Positions 27,861-37,241 are shown, counted from the first letter of the stretch. The stretch: DNA of 64,000 nucleotides from Dechloromonas sp. UBA6271 (GCA_002440665.1 DJUX01000041.1:1-64000); one strand, 5' to 3'. Numbers and translations are program-made. The notes: generated by a model from the sequence alone, not told the origin.

Positions 27861-28529
27861 ATGAACTTGTCGACGCTGACAGCGGCGCTCGGACACTCTT
27901 TTTCCGATCGCATCCTGCTGCAGACTGCGCTGACGCACCGCAGCTTTGGCGCTCCCCACAACGAGCGCCTGGAATTTATTGGCGACGGTGTGCTTAATTG
28001 CGTGATTGCTCTAGCGCTGTACAAGCGTTACCCGGCCCTCGCCGAAGGCGATCTTTCCCGCCTGCGGGCGAATCTGGTTCGGCAGGATGCGCTTCACCGA
28101 CTGGCCACTTCGCTGAAGCTTGGCGATTTTCTTCGCCTCGGCGAAGGCGAACTGAAGAGCGGCGGCAACCAGCGGCCATCGATCCTTGCCGATGGAGTGG
28201 AAGCGCTGATCGGCGCAATCTATCTCGATGGCGGTTTCGAAGCGGCGCAATCGGTGATCGCTCGCCTCTATCTGCCCCTATTTGACGAGTTGAACCCGGG
28301 GCACGTCGAAAAGGACGCCAAAACCCGCCTGCAGGAATGGCTGCAGGGCCGGAAAAAACCGCTGCCACGTTATCAGGTGATCGAAGCGAGTGGGGCAGCC
28401 CATGAACAGCGCTTCGAAGTCGCTTGCGAAATCGATAATCCGCCCTTGCGCACCATCGGGCAAGGTACCAGCCGTCGTCTGGCCGAACAAGCCGCTGCCG
28501 ATTGCGCACTGAAAGCACTCAAGGCATGA
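27861..28529 (+). CDS. rnc: ribonuclease III
   Basis: A 222-residue double-strand-specific RNase that processes rRNA precursors and antisense pairs. NERLEFIGDGVLN is the signature (usually ERLEFLGDAVL; here Gly replaces the usual Ala). The distal acidic residues lie in LADGVEALIGAIYLDGGF. A double-stranded-RNA-binding domain fills about residues 150-222. Its stop overlaps the era start. Confidence 0.97.
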   Translation: MNLSTLTAALGHSFSDRILLQTALTHRSFGAPHNERLEFIGDGVLNCVIALALYKRYPALAEGDLSRLRANLVRQDALHRLATSLKLGDFLRLGEGELKSGGNQRPSILADGVEALIGAIYLDGGFEAAQSVIARLYLPLFDELNPGHVEKDAKTRLQEWLQGRKKPLPRYQVIEASGAAHEQRFEVACEIDNPPLRTIGQGTSRRLAEQAAADCALKALKA

Positions 28530-29410
28530 AGAAAATCCGTTCAGGCTACATCGCCATCGTCGGTCGTCCCAATGTCGGCAAGTCGACGCTGCTCAACCGT
28601 CTGGTCGGCGAGAAGATCAGCATCGTCTCACGCAAGGCGCAGACCACCCGCCACCGGATTACCGGCATTGTCACCAACGACGAAGCGCAGTTCGTTTTCG
28701 TCGATACCCCGGGTTTCCAGACCAAGTACGCCAATGCCCTCAACCGGGCGATGAATCGCGGTGTCACGCAGACCCTGAGCGACGTCGATCTGGTGCTCTT
28801 CGTGATCGAGGCCGGGCGCTACGATGCCAAGGATCAGGCGGTCGTCCGATTGCTGCCGAAAGACCGGCCGGTCATTCTGGTCGTGAACAAGACCGACCAG
28901 TTCAAGGAACGCAACGCCTTGCTGCCTTTTCTGGCACAGGTCGCGGCCGACCACGATTACGCGGCCATCGTCCCCATCAGCGCCACCAAGGGACGCCAGA
29001 CAACAGAATTGCTGGCAGAAGCACGCAAGCATCTGCCCAACGAAGGCCTGATGTTCCCGGAAGACGATCTGACCGACAAAAGTGAGCGTTTTCTCGCTGC
29101 CGAATATATTCGCGAGAAAGTCTTCCGCCTGCTCGGTGACGAATTGCCTTACGCGACGACAGTCGAAATCGAGAAATTCGAAGTCGAGGGCAATCTGCGC
29201 CGTATTTTCGCTGCCATCGTCGTCGACCGCGAAAGCCACAAAGCCATCGTCATCGGCAAGGGGGGAGAATCGCTCAAGCGAATCGCCAGCGAGGCCCGTC
29301 AGGATATGGAGCGCCTGTTCGATGGCAAGGTCTACCTCGAGGTCTGGGTCAAGGTCAAATCCGGCTGGAACGATGACGAACGCCTGCTGAAGAGCCTCGG
29401 CTACGAATGA
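28526..29410 (+). CDS. era: GTPase Era
   Basis: A 294-residue GTPase for 16S rRNA and 30S assembly. IVGRPNVGKSTLLNRLVG is G1, FVDTPGFQTKYAN G3 and LVVNKTDQFKERN G4. The C-terminal KH domain contains ESHKAIVIGKGGESLKRIA. The start overlaps the rnc stop (ATGA), and its own stop overlaps recO in the same way. The rnc-era-recO order is widely conserved. Confidence 0.98.
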   Translation: MKKIRSGYIAIVGRPNVGKSTLLNRLVGEKISIVSRKAQTTRHRITGIVTNDEAQFVFVDTPGFQTKYANALNRAMNRGVTQTLSDVDLVLFVIEAGRYDAKDQAVVRLLPKDRPVILVVNKTDQFKERNALLPFLAQVAADHDYAAIVPISATKGRQTTELLAEARKHLPNEGLMFPEDDLTDKSERFLAAEYIREKVFRLLGDELPYATTVEIEKFEVEGNLRRIFAAIVVDRESHKAIVIGKGGESLKRIASEARQDMERLFDGKVYLEVWVKVKSGWNDDERLLKSLGYE

Positions 29411-30135
29411 ACCTGCGCAGCAAAGTCGATGGCCAGCCGGCCTACGTCTTGCATACCTACCCGTTCCGGGAAACCAGCCTCATCGTTGAAGTCTTTGCCC
29501 GGGATTTCGGGCGCATGGCATTGCTGGCTAGAGGCGCCCGCCGTCCGCGTGCGGCGATTCGCGGCCTGTTGATGGCCTTTCAGCCGCTCGAGATCGGCTG
29601 GGCCGGCAAGGGTGAAGTGCTGACCCTGATGAAAGCAGAATGGCAGGGCGGCCAACCCCTGCTTGCCGGCGAGGCACTGTTCTGCGGCTATTACCTTAAC
29701 GAGCTGCTGATGCACCTGCTGCCGCGCGAGGATGCACATGAGCGGCTTTTCGCCTGCTATGCCGAAATGCTGGTCCGCCTTGGCGCCGATCCAGGCGGCA
29801 AGGTACGGGAGGCAGACCTGCGCAGTTTCGAAAAAGCCTTGTTGCAGGAACTCGGCTATGGCCTGACGCTGAACCATGACAGCGACGGCAAGGCGATCAT
29901 TGCAGCGGCCCATTACACTTACCGAATGGAACAGGGCCCGGTCCGCCTCGAACATGCCGAGGCGGCGGCCCAGGTAGTGAGTGGCAAGACACTGCTCGAC
30001 CTCGAGGCCGAAGATTTTGCCGACCCACGTTCACGCAGCGAGGCCAAGCAACTGATGCGGACGCTGATGGCCTATTATCTGGCTGGCAAGGAACTCGAAA
30101 CACGCAAGATATTCAAGGAGTTACAGGAGTTATGA
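29407..30135 (+). CDS. recO: DNA repair protein RecO
   Basis: A 242-residue recombination mediator that helps load RecA with RecF and RecR. The N-terminal OB fold carries AYVLHTYPFRETSLIVEVF and LLARGARRPRAAIRGLL. The helical C-terminal domain lacks the zinc-binding cysteines found in some relatives. It overlaps era and pdxJ by four bases each. Confidence 0.95.
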   Translation: MNLRSKVDGQPAYVLHTYPFRETSLIVEVFARDFGRMALLARGARRPRAAIRGLLMAFQPLEIGWAGKGEVLTLMKAEWQGGQPLLAGEALFCGYYLNELLMHLLPREDAHERLFACYAEMLVRLGADPGGKVREADLRSFEKALLQELGYGLTLNHDSDGKAIIAAAHYTYRMEQGPVRLEHAEAAAQVVSGKTLLDLEAEDFADPRSRSEAKQLMRTLMAYYLAGKELETRKIFKELQEL

Positions 30136-30899
30136 TCGAACTCGGCGTCAATATCGACCACATCGCAACACTGCGCCAGGCGCGCCGCACCTACGAACCC
30201 GATCCGGTCTGGGGTGCGGTCGAGGCCCATCTCGGCGGCGCCGATGGCATCACCGTGCATTTGCGTGAAGATCGCCGCCATATTCAGGATGCCGATGTCC
30301 GTCGCTTGCGCGAACTGACCCAGGTCAAACTCAACCTGGAAATGGCGGCGACCGATGAAATGGTCGGCATCGCCTGCGGCCTCAAGCCCGAGATGGCCAT
30401 GCTGGTGCCGGAAGGGCGCCACGAAGTGACGACCGAAGGTGGACTCGACGTGCTGGCGCAGGAGGCCCGGCTGAAGGATGTGATCGCCCGTCTGGCCAAC
30501 GCCGGTATCGTCACCAGCGTTTTCATCGACGCCGAACTGCCGCAGATTGAAGCGGCAGCGCGCATTGGTGCCAGCGTCTGTGAAATCCATACCGGCCCCT
30601 ATGCCCACGCTTTCCACGCCCGTGGTCGTGATGCCGAAGCGCCGGCGGTGGTCGCCGAACTCACCAAAATCCGCGCCGCCGGCCAGCGCATTCGCGACCT
30701 CGGCATGCGTTTCAACGCCGGTCACGCGCTCAACTACTACAACGTGCAGCCGGTGGCCCGGCTGTCCGGCATTCGCGAACTGCATATCGGCCACGCGATC
30801 GTCAGCCGCTCCGTGTTCGTCGGCTTGCGCGAAGCGGTGCGCGAGATGAAGCAACTGATGCGCGAAGCGGCGATTCTGCCTGAAGTACTCGGCGAATGA
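30132..30899 (+). CDS. pdxJ: pyridoxine 5'-phosphate synthase
   Basis: A 255-residue TIM-barrel enzyme that makes pyridoxine phosphate from 1-deoxyxylulose 5-phosphate and aminoacetone phosphate. IELGVNIDHIATLRQARRT at the N-terminus, GITVHLREDRRHI, and the later EIHTGPYAHAF and MRFNAGHALNYYNV are family blocks. It is coupled to recO and acpS by four-base overlaps. Confidence 0.97.
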   Translation: MIELGVNIDHIATLRQARRTYEPDPVWGAVEAHLGGADGITVHLREDRRHIQDADVRRLRELTQVKLNLEMAATDEMVGIACGLKPEMAMLVPEGRHEVTTEGGLDVLAQEARLKDVIARLANAGIVTSVFIDAELPQIEAAARIGASVCEIHTGPYAHAFHARGRDAEAPAVVAELTKIRAAGQRIRDLGMRFNAGHALNYYNVQPVARLSGIRELHIGHAIVSRSVFVGLREAVREMKQLMREAAILPEVLGE

Positions 30900-31273
30900 T
30901 TCACGGTATCGGCACCGACATCGTCGCCGTCAAGCGCCTGCAAGGCATGTGGGAGCGACACGGCGACAAGGCGCTGGAAAAGCTGCTGGCGCCACAGGAA
31001 ATGGCCGATTTCGCCAGTGCGGCCGACAAGGGTCGCTTTCTCGCCAAGCGTTTCGCCGCCAAGGAAGCATTCAGCAAGGCACTCGGCACGGGTATTAGGC
31101 CGCCCGCCGTCTTGCCGGCCATTGCCGTCGCCCATGACGAACTGGGCAAACCGATCCTGGCATTCTGCGGTCAACTGGCTGAAATGATCGAAAATCAGGG
31201 CCTCAAGGCCCATCTTTCTCTCAGCGATGAAGCCGATTACGCCATCGCCCACGTCATTCTGGAACGCGCATGA
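30896..31273 (+). CDS. acpS: holo-ACP synthase
   Basis: A 125-residue enzyme that moves 4'-phosphopantetheine from CoA to AcpP. IHGIGTDIVAVKRLQG carries the Mg-binding aspartate, and LAKRFAAKEAFSKALGTG is the second signature with the catalytic glutamate. It overlaps pdxJ and nagZ by four bases each. Its substrate protein is encoded at 18364. Confidence 0.96.
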   Translation: MIHGIGTDIVAVKRLQGMWERHGDKALEKLLAPQEMADFASAADKGRFLAKRFAAKEAFSKALGTGIRPPAVLPAIAVAHDELGKPILAFCGQLAEMIENQGLKAHLSLSDEADYAIAHVILERA

Positions 31274-32289
31274 TGCAACTCGCCCTCGGCCCGCTGATGA
31301 TCGACATCGCTGGCACCCGACTCACTGACCTCGACCGCGAGCGCCTTTGTCACCCGCTGGTCGGCGGTATCATTCTGTTCACCCGCAATTACGCCAATCC
31401 GGAGCAACTCGCCGAACTGACCCGGGAAATCCACGCGCTCCGCTCGCCAGCACTGCTTATCGCCGTTGATCACGAAGGGGGCAGGGTGCAGCGCTTTCGT
31501 GATGGTTTTACCCGGCTGCCACCAATGGCTGCTCTGGGGCGCCTGTGGGATGAATCCCCGGAAACTGCGCTTGAAGCGGCGCGCCATGTCGGCTATGTAC
31601 TGGCCGCCGAACTGCGGGCGCGTGGTGTCGATTACTCGTTCACGCCGGTACTCGATCTCGACTATGGACCGTCAAGAGTAATTGGTGATCGTGCCTTCCA
31701 TCGCCGGCCGGAAGCCGTCATCTCCCTGGCCGATGCATTGGCTGCCGGCTTGCGCGAGGGTGGAATGGGCTCCTGCGGCAAACATTTCCCCGGGCACGGT
31801 TATGTAATTCCCGACTCCCATGTCGAATTGCCGGTCGATAACAGAAGCCTGGAAGCCATGCAGGAAGATCTGCTGCCCTATCGCGAGCTTGCCCTGGATG
31901 CGGTCATGGCGGCACATGTCATTTACGACTGCATGGACTGCAATACCGCCGTGTTTTCAAATAAATGGATTGATTATTTGAGAAACGACATTAAATTTGA
32001 AGGTGTGGTTTTTACCGACGATCTATCGATGGCAGGCGCTGGCGTCGTCGGTGGCATGCTGAACCGTGTCGACACGGCCTACCGCGCCGGTTGCGATATG
32101 TTGCTGGTCTGCAACTCCCCGGAGGCGGTTGGCGAAGTGCTCGCGAATTGGCGACCGGAACTCGATGGCGCAAGAGGCAAGCGCGTCGAAGCATTATTGC
32201 CCAGGCAATCGGCCAAGGATTGGGTAGCGCTCCAGACCGATCCTTTATATGTCGCGGCGCAGAACACCATCGCGCATTTGACGACCTGA
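31270..32289 (+). CDS. nagZ: beta-N-acetylhexosaminidase NagZ
   Basis: A 339-residue cytoplasmic glycoside hydrolase of family 3 for cell-wall recycling. It removes N-acetylglucosamine from muropeptides. AVDHEGGRVQRFRDGFTRLP is the N-terminal block, GKHFPGHGYVIPDSH the mobile loop with catalytic His, and GVVFTDDLSMAGA carries the catalytic aspartate. The first of two adjacent ATG codons is used here. It is the last gene of the lepA-to-nagZ run. Confidence 0.95.
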   Translation: MMQLALGPLMIDIAGTRLTDLDRERLCHPLVGGIILFTRNYANPEQLAELTREIHALRSPALLIAVDHEGGRVQRFRDGFTRLPPMAALGRLWDESPETALEAARHVGYVLAAELRARGVDYSFTPVLDLDYGPSRVIGDRAFHRRPEAVISLADALAAGLREGGMGSCGKHFPGHGYVIPDSHVELPVDNRSLEAMQEDLLPYRELALDAVMAAHVIYDCMDCNTAVFSNKWIDYLRNDIKFEGVVFTDDLSMAGAGVVGGMLNRVDTAYRAGCDMLLVCNSPEAVGEVLANWRPELDGARGKRVEALLPRQSAKDWVALQTDPLYVAAQNTIAHLTT

Positions 32290-32294
32290 ATAGA

Positions 32295-32320
32295 AATCGG
32301 GCAGCCGAAGCTGCCCGATT
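32295..32320. terminator. bidirectional terminator between nagZ and efp
   Basis: An 11-bp perfect stem (AATCGGGCAGC/GCTGCCCGATT) with a CGAA tetraloop lies between two convergent genes. The T-tail is weak. Confidence 0.75.
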
Positions 32321-32342
32321 GATCCAGCGCGAAGATCGCCAA

Positions 32343-32900
32343 TTACTTGGAGCGGCTCTTGTACTCGTCGGTACGGGTGTCGATTTCGATCTTGTCGCCA
32401 ATGCTGACGAAGGCCGGCACCGGCAATTCAAAACCGGTGGCCAGGCGGGCAGGCTTCATTACCTTGCCGGAGGTGTCGCCCTTGACCGCCGGTTCGGTGT
32501 AGATCACTTCGCGCACCACGCTGTTCGGCAGTTCGACGGAGATCGCCTTGCCGTCATAGAATACGACTTCGCAGGCCAGGCCGTCTTCCAGATACTTCAA
32601 CGCGTCGACCATGTTCTCGGATTCAACTTCGAACTGGTTGTATTCGGCGTCCATGAATACATACATCGGGTCGGCAAAGTAAGAGTAGGTCACTTCCTTC
32701 TTGTCGAGGACAACCTGTTCGAATTTGTCATCAGCCTTGTACACCGCTTCGGAAGCGGCGCCGGACAACAGGTTCTTGAGTTTCATCTTGACGACGGCCG
32801 CGTTGCGGCCGGATTTGTTGTACTCGCTCTTCTGGACGACGAGCGGGTCGGCACCGACCATGATGACGTTGCCGGAGCGGAGTTCCATTGCGGTTTTCAT
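32343..32900 (-). CDS. efp: elongation factor P, arginine-32 type
   Basis: A 185-residue translation factor that relieves stalling at polyproline stretches. All three beta-barrel domains are present. The modified-loop residue at position 32 is arginine (KSGRNAAVVK), the type rhamnosylated by EarP, whose gene lies just upstream on the same strand. The DTRTDEYKSRSK tail is typical. Confidence 0.97.
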   Translation of the reverse strand: MKTAMELRSGNVIMVGADPLVVQKSEYNKSGRNAAVVKMKLKNLLSGAASEAVYKADDKFEQVVLDKKEVTYSYFADPMYVFMDAEYNQFEVESENMVDALKYLEDGLACEVVFYDGKAISVELPNSVVREVIYTEPAVKGDTSGKVMKPARLATGFELPVPAFVSIGDKIEIDTRTDEYKSRSK

Positions 32901-32938
32901 ACGGGATTCTCTAAGATCGGAAAAAGATAAACGTTAAA

Positions 32939-34021
32939 TTATACCTTGCCCGCACAGAACTTGACGAGAGCCTCGGCAAGATCGTGGTTACCGGCCAGAC
33001 CCTCCGCCCAGCGACGATTGTGCGTGGCGATTTCTGGCCTGGCTGCCAGAAAATTTTTCCATGCCTGCCGCAAGCCGCAACCCGAATTCCATGCCTGGAA
33101 CAGGTCGACCGCAGCATTCGCTCCTGTGGCGCTCAAGCCGGCGATGTAGCGTTGCAGGAATGCATCCAGTTTATCCAGATGCGCCTCGTCCGCCTGCCAG
33201 TAGGCCTGCCAGACAAACGCCTGAGCAGCCCATTGCGCGCGGACGAACGAATCCTCGCCGCGGACGAAGTTGATGTCGCAGCGCCACAACAGGCGATCGA
33301 ATTCCTCCTGCGGCAGAAATTCGAAGGGCAGCACGCTCAGCGCGCCGCGCTGCCACGGCCCGTTGCCACCAAAATGAGCGGCGACCGCGGCCAGTGGCTG
33401 GCCGGGTGCGACATGCAGGCGAACCGCAGTCGGTGATTCGCCGAGGATGTCGAGCAATTCGCCGACCGGTGCGCTGTCGTAGCAGAACAGGCTGATTTCA
33501 AGCGTGTCGTCTCGAAGGCATTGCGCGATTTCGGCATCCCGACTGGCAAATAGATTGCGTTCCCGCAGTAAACCGCCCGTGGCGGGCGAAAAACCCGGGA
33601 AGTAGAAATATTTGACCAGCGGCAGGGAAGGGTGGGGCGACGCCATGCCATGGCAACCCTCCGCCCACGCTTCGGCCGTCAGATATTCGAGATTGATCCA
33701 GCACGGCTTGGGCGTCATGCTGGCCATTGCTGCGAGGTAAGCCGCCGGCAGCTCGCAGGCAAAGGCCTCGATAATGACCTCGCCAACTCGCTCGACCGCA
33801 ACAGTCTCCGACCAATGGCAAATTTCCACGCCGTGACTTGTCTGTTCAAGGCATGTTGCATCGATTTCCGGGCACAACGGCTGCAGGCTGCGCAGGTCGT
33901 CAACCCACAGCCGGACCTGCTTGCCATGTTCATTTGCCAGTTGCCGTGCCAATCGCCAGCAGACGCCAATGTCGCCGTAGTTGTCGATGACTCGGCAGAA
34001 GATGTCCCAATTAAGCTGCAT
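32939..34021 (-). CDS. earP: EF-P arginine rhamnosyltransferase EarP
   Basis: A 360-residue glycosyltransferase that moves rhamnose from dTDP-rhamnose to Arg32 of EF-P. WDIFCRVIDNYGDIGVCWRL is the conserved N-terminus with the catalytic aspartate, and QEEFDRLLWRCDINFVRGED with SFVRAQWA is the nucleotide-sugar motif. I start at the ATG at 34021; one at 34030 would add three residues. The frame is open far upstream, but that part is antisense to the glycosylase gene and uvrC. It precedes efp by 38 bases. Confidence 0.93.
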   Translation of the reverse strand: MQLNWDIFCRVIDNYGDIGVCWRLARQLANEHGKQVRLWVDDLRSLQPLCPEIDATCLEQTSHGVEICHWSETVAVERVGEVIIEAFACELPAAYLAAMASMTPKPCWINLEYLTAEAWAEGCHGMASPHPSLPLVKYFYFPGFSPATGGLLRERNLFASRDAEIAQCLRDDTLEISLFCYDSAPVGELLDILGESPTAVRLHVAPGQPLAAVAAHFGGNGPWQRGALSVLPFEFLPQEEFDRLLWRCDINFVRGEDSFVRAQWAAQAFVWQAYWQADEAHLDKLDAFLQRYIAGLSATGANAAVDLFQAWNSGCGLRQAWKNFLAARPEIATHNRRWAEGLAGNHDLAEALVKFCAGKV

Positions 34022-34045
34022 GGCTGCCATGCTAACATCGCCGCC

Positions 34046-34693
34046 ATGTCTGCATTTCATGACCCTCAAGACTGCATCGCCTGCCCGCGCCTGGCCGAGC
34101 ATCTGGCCGCCATTCGCCAGCGCGATCCGCATTGGCACGCGCTGCCCGTTCCCGCCTTCGGCCCGCTCGACGCGGAACTTCTCGTACTTGGCCTGGGTCC
34201 CGGAGAAAAGGGCGCGAATCGCACCGGTCGGCCGTTCACTGGCGATGTTGCCGGTGAATTGCTCTACCCCGCCTTGCACCGTTTTGGCTTTGCCAGCGCC
34301 GCGGAGCCGCTCGGGCCGGACAACCTCGCCAACCCGGCCATGCAGTTGAGCAACTGTCGCATCACCAACGCCGTACGCTGCCTGCCGCCGGCCAACAAGC
34401 CGACCACAGCAGAGATTCGCCAGTGCAACGGCCATCTCCAGGCAGAACTGGCGGCCATGCCACGCTTGAAGATCATCGTTGCCCTGGGTGCCATCGCCCA
34501 CCAATCGCTGTTGTGGAGCTACGGCCTCAAACCGAAAAATTTCATTTTTGGCCACAACGTCAGCCACCCCTTGCCGGACGGGCGCCTGCTGGTCGACAGC
34601 TATCATTGCAGCGGTTACAACTGGCGTACCGGCCGTTTGTCGCGGGAAAGCTTCGAGGCGGTCTTTGCCGGCGTCAAAGCCCGTCTCGGGTAA
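34046..34693 (+). CDS. uracil-DNA glycosylase, family 5 (UdgB-like)
   Basis: A 215-residue iron-sulphur DNA glycosylase. LGLGPGEKGANRTGRPFTGD is motif A of the family 5 (UdgB) type, and NVSHPLPDGRLLVDSYHCSG gives the C-terminal motif with histidine. Cysteines in CIACPRL and further on (NAVRCLPP) should bind a 4Fe-4S cluster. Family 5 enzymes remove uracil, hypoxanthine and other deaminated bases. The start is the ATG at 34046, 24 bases from the divergent earP start. It lies just before uvrC. Confidence 0.85.
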   Translation: MSAFHDPQDCIACPRLAEHLAAIRQRDPHWHALPVPAFGPLDAELLVLGLGPGEKGANRTGRPFTGDVAGELLYPALHRFGFASAAEPLGPDNLANPAMQLSNCRITNAVRCLPPANKPTTAEIRQCNGHLQAELAAMPRLKIIVALGAIAHQSLLWSYGLKPKNFIFGHNVSHPLPDGRLLVDSYHCSGYNWRTGRLSRESFEAVFAGVKARLG

Positions 34694-34705
34694 GCCTTGG
34701 CAGCC

Positions 34706-36517
34706 ATGAGTTTCGACGCCAAGGCGTTCCTTGCCTCGCTGACCGAACTGCCCGGTGTCTACAGGATGCTCGATGCCGGCGGCACAGTACTCTACGTTGG
34801 CAAAGCCAAGAACCTCAAGAAGCGGGTTGCATCCTATTTTCGTGAAAACCTGCCAAGCCCCCGCATTGCCCACATGGTCAGCCAGATAGCGACGGTCGAA
34901 ACCACTTCGACACGCACCGAGGCGGAAGCCTTGCTGCTGGAAAACAACCTGATCAAATCGCTGTCTCCGCGCTACAACATCTTGTTCCGCGACGACAAAT
35001 CCTACCCTTACATCATCGTCACCAAGGGAGAGTTTCCCCGATTGGGATTCTTTCGCGGCAATCCGGATCGCAAGGCCGATTATTTCGGCCCCTATCCATC
35101 GTCGTGGGCAGTACGCGACAGCATTCACCTGCTGCAAAAGATGTTCCGTCTGCGCACCTGTGAAGACACCGTGTTCGCCAACCGCTCGCGGCCCTGTCTG
35201 CTGTACCAGATCAAGCGTTGCAGCGGGCCGTGTGTCGGGCACATCGCAGCGGAAGATTACGCTGCCGATGTCCAACTGGCCTCGATGTTTTTGCTCGGGC
35301 GCCAGCAGGAAGTCACAAAACGCCTCAACGATGCGATGGAGGCTGCTTCGCAACGCCTGGCCTTCGAGCAAGCGGCCGTTTACCGCGACCAGATTCAGTC
35401 CCTGCATCAGGTTCAGGAAAAACAGTACGTCTCGAGCAGCAAGGGTGAGGATATCGACATCGTCGTCGGCTTGCGCGAATCCGGGCAGCTTTGCGTCAAT
35501 CTGGCCATGGTCAGGGGTGGCCGGCACCTTGGCGATCGCCCCCTGTTCCCGGTCAATGCCGGTGAATCCACTGTCGCCGAGGCGATTGCCGCATTCATCA
35601 GGCAGCATTATGCGGCGCATCCGGCGCCAGCCCGGCTGATCGCCGCGCCGTTGCCTGAAGAAGAGGAGGGGAGCGAGCTTGGTGCTCTGCTTGCCGAACT
35701 GGCAGGACGGCAGGTGCCGATACTCGAGGCGCGCTCGGTCCTGCATCGGGCGTGGGCCGATATGGCGATGCAAAACGCGCGACTGGCGATCCTGGCGAGA
35801 AATCAGGCGTCGGCGCAGCAGGAACAAAGGTTGCAGGCCCTGCAGCAAGTACTGGAATTGCCCGACACCATTCAGCGCATCGAGTGTTTTGACATCAGTC
35901 ATACTCAGGGCGAGGCTGCGGTCGCATCTTGCGTGGTCTACCACGGAAATGGCATGAAAAAGGCGGACTACCGGCGCTTCAACATTCGCGACATCACGCC
36001 CGGCGACGATTATGCCGCCATGCGCCAGGCAGTCAGCCGGCGCTATGACCGCGTCGCGACCGGTGAAGGGACGGCACCGGACCTGATTTTGATCGATGGC
36101 GGCAAAGGGCAGGTCAGTGCCGCTTATGCGGCGCTTGCCGATCTCGGGCTGGGTGAACTTGCGATGATTGGTGTCGCCAAAGGCGAGGAACGCAAACCTG
36201 GGCTAGAAACGCTGATTTTCCCGAAAGGGCGCGAGCCGCTACAATTGCCACCGGAACATCCGGCTCTGCACCTGATTCAGGAGATTCGCGACGAAGCTCA
36301 CCGCTTTGCCATCACCGGCCATCGAGCCCGGCGTGGCAAAGCCCGAAGGAGTTCGAAGCTTGAAGATCTTCCGGGTATCGGGCCCGCACGCCGCAAAGCT
36401 CTGGTCGCGCGTTTTGGCGGTCTGGCCGGTGTTCTCGCAGCAACGCCGGACCAACTGGCCGAAGTCCCCGGGATAAGCCGGGAACAGGCCGAGAAGATTT
36501 ACGCAGCCCTACATTGA
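34706..36517 (+). CDS. uvrC: excinuclease ABC subunit C
   Basis: A 603-residue dual-incision nuclease. The GIY-YIG domain is at the N-terminus (LPGVYRMLDAGGTVLYVGKA), and the UVR domain includes LAFEQAAVYRDQIQSLHQV. The RNase-H-like domain carries ECFDISHTQGEAAVAS and LILIDGGKGQ, and tandem helix-hairpin-helix motifs are LEDLPGIGPARRKAL and LAEVPGISREQAEKIY. I prefer the ATG at 34706 over the in-frame TTG at 34697. Confidence 0.97.
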   Translation: MSFDAKAFLASLTELPGVYRMLDAGGTVLYVGKAKNLKKRVASYFRENLPSPRIAHMVSQIATVETTSTRTEAEALLLENNLIKSLSPRYNILFRDDKSYPYIIVTKGEFPRLGFFRGNPDRKADYFGPYPSSWAVRDSIHLLQKMFRLRTCEDTVFANRSRPCLLYQIKRCSGPCVGHIAAEDYAADVQLASMFLLGRQQEVTKRLNDAMEAASQRLAFEQAAVYRDQIQSLHQVQEKQYVSSSKGEDIDIVVGLRESGQLCVNLAMVRGGRHLGDRPLFPVNAGESTVAEAIAAFIRQHYAAHPAPARLIAAPLPEEEEGSELGALLAELAGRQVPILEARSVLHRAWADMAMQNARLAILARNQASAQQEQRLQALQQVLELPDTIQRIECFDISHTQGEAAVASCVVYHGNGMKKADYRRFNIRDITPGDDYAAMRQAVSRRYDRVATGEGTAPDLILIDGGKGQVSAAYAALADLGLGELAMIGVAKGEERKPGLETLIFPKGREPLQLPPEHPALHLIQEIRDEAHRFAITGHRARRGKARRSSKLEDLPGIGPARRKALVARFGGLAGVLAATPDQLAEVPGISREQAEKIYAALH

Positions 36518-36521
36518 GTCA

Positions 36522-37100
36522 ATGCCCTTCAATCTGCCCATCCTGCTGACCTGGCTGCGTATCCTCGCCATCCCTCTGTTGATTGCGGTGTATTACCTGC
36601 CGACCGACTGGGCGAGCGCCCATGAGCGCGATCTGGCGGCAACTATCATCTTCATCGCCGCCGCATTTACCGATTGGGCCGACGGTTATCTCGCCCGTAA
36701 GCTGGATCAGACATCGGCCTTTGGCGCCTTTCTGGACCCGGTGGCGGACAAACTGATGGTTGCAGCCGCGCTGATCGTTCTGGTCCAACTCGGGCGCACC
36801 GACGCGATCGTCGCCACCATCATCATCGGGCGTGAAATCACCATTTCAGCGCTACGGGAGTGGATGGCAAGAATAGGCGCCACGAAAAGCGTTGCCGTAT
36901 CCATGCTCGGGAAAATCAAGACGGCAGCGCAGATGGTGGCGATTCCTCTGCTGCTTTACCATGCCGAATTCCTGGGAACCGATTCACGGCAGTTTGGCAA
37001 TTGGCTGATCTGGATCGCAGCGCTGCTGACGCTTTGGTCCATGGGCTATTACCTGCGGATGGCCTGGCCGGAAATCGCAGCACGCAGTCATGAGAAATGA
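36522..37100 (+). CDS. pgsA: CDP-diacylglycerol-glycerol-3-phosphate 3-phosphatidyltransferase
   Basis: A 192-residue inner-membrane enzyme of phosphatidylglycerol synthesis. DWADGYLARKLDQTSAFGAF followed by LDPVADK is the full CDP-alcohol phosphotransferase motif with its four aspartates. Several hydrophobic helices surround it. It follows uvrC by four bases, the usual uvrC-pgsA-tRNA order. Confidence 0.97.
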   Translation: MPFNLPILLTWLRILAIPLLIAVYYLPTDWASAHERDLAATIIFIAAAFTDWADGYLARKLDQTSAFGAFLDPVADKLMVAAALIVLVQLGRTDAIVATIIIGREITISALREWMARIGATKSVAVSMLGKIKTAAQMVAIPLLLYHAEFLGTDSRQFGNWLIWIAALLTLWSMGYYLRMAWPEIAARSHEK

Positions 37101-37111
37101 TGACTCCAATG

Positions 37112-37139
37112 TTGACATATCCCTTGCAGCGCCTATAAT
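37112..37139 (+). promoter_or_regulatory. sigma-70 promoter of the tRNA cluster
   Basis: TTGACA at 37112-37117 and TATAAT at 37134-37139 are both perfect consensus boxes, with a 16-base spacer. They lie about 17 bases upstream of the first tRNA-Gly. Confidence 0.9.
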
Positions 37140-37156
37140 GCGCGCTCTGTTTCAGC

Positions 37157-37232
37157 GCGGCAGTAGCTCAGTTGGTAGAGCGCAACCTTGCCAAGGTTGA
37201 GGTCGAGAGTTCGAGACTCTTCTGCCGCTCCA
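37157..37232 (+). tRNA. tRNA-Gly (anticodon GCC), copy 1
   Basis: A 76-base tRNA with encoded CCA. The acceptor stem is GCGGCAG/CTGCCGC, the anticodon loop is TTGCCAA, and the T-arm contains GTTCGAGAC. It is identical to the copy at 37374-37449. Confidence 0.97.
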
Positions 37233-37241
37233 GTTTCCTAG

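Noticed and set aside
34022..35944. The earP reading frame stays open for 1001 codons, back to 35944
   Set aside because: The upstream part is antisense to the glycosylase gene and uvrC, both with clear motifs. EarP homology begins only at 34021.
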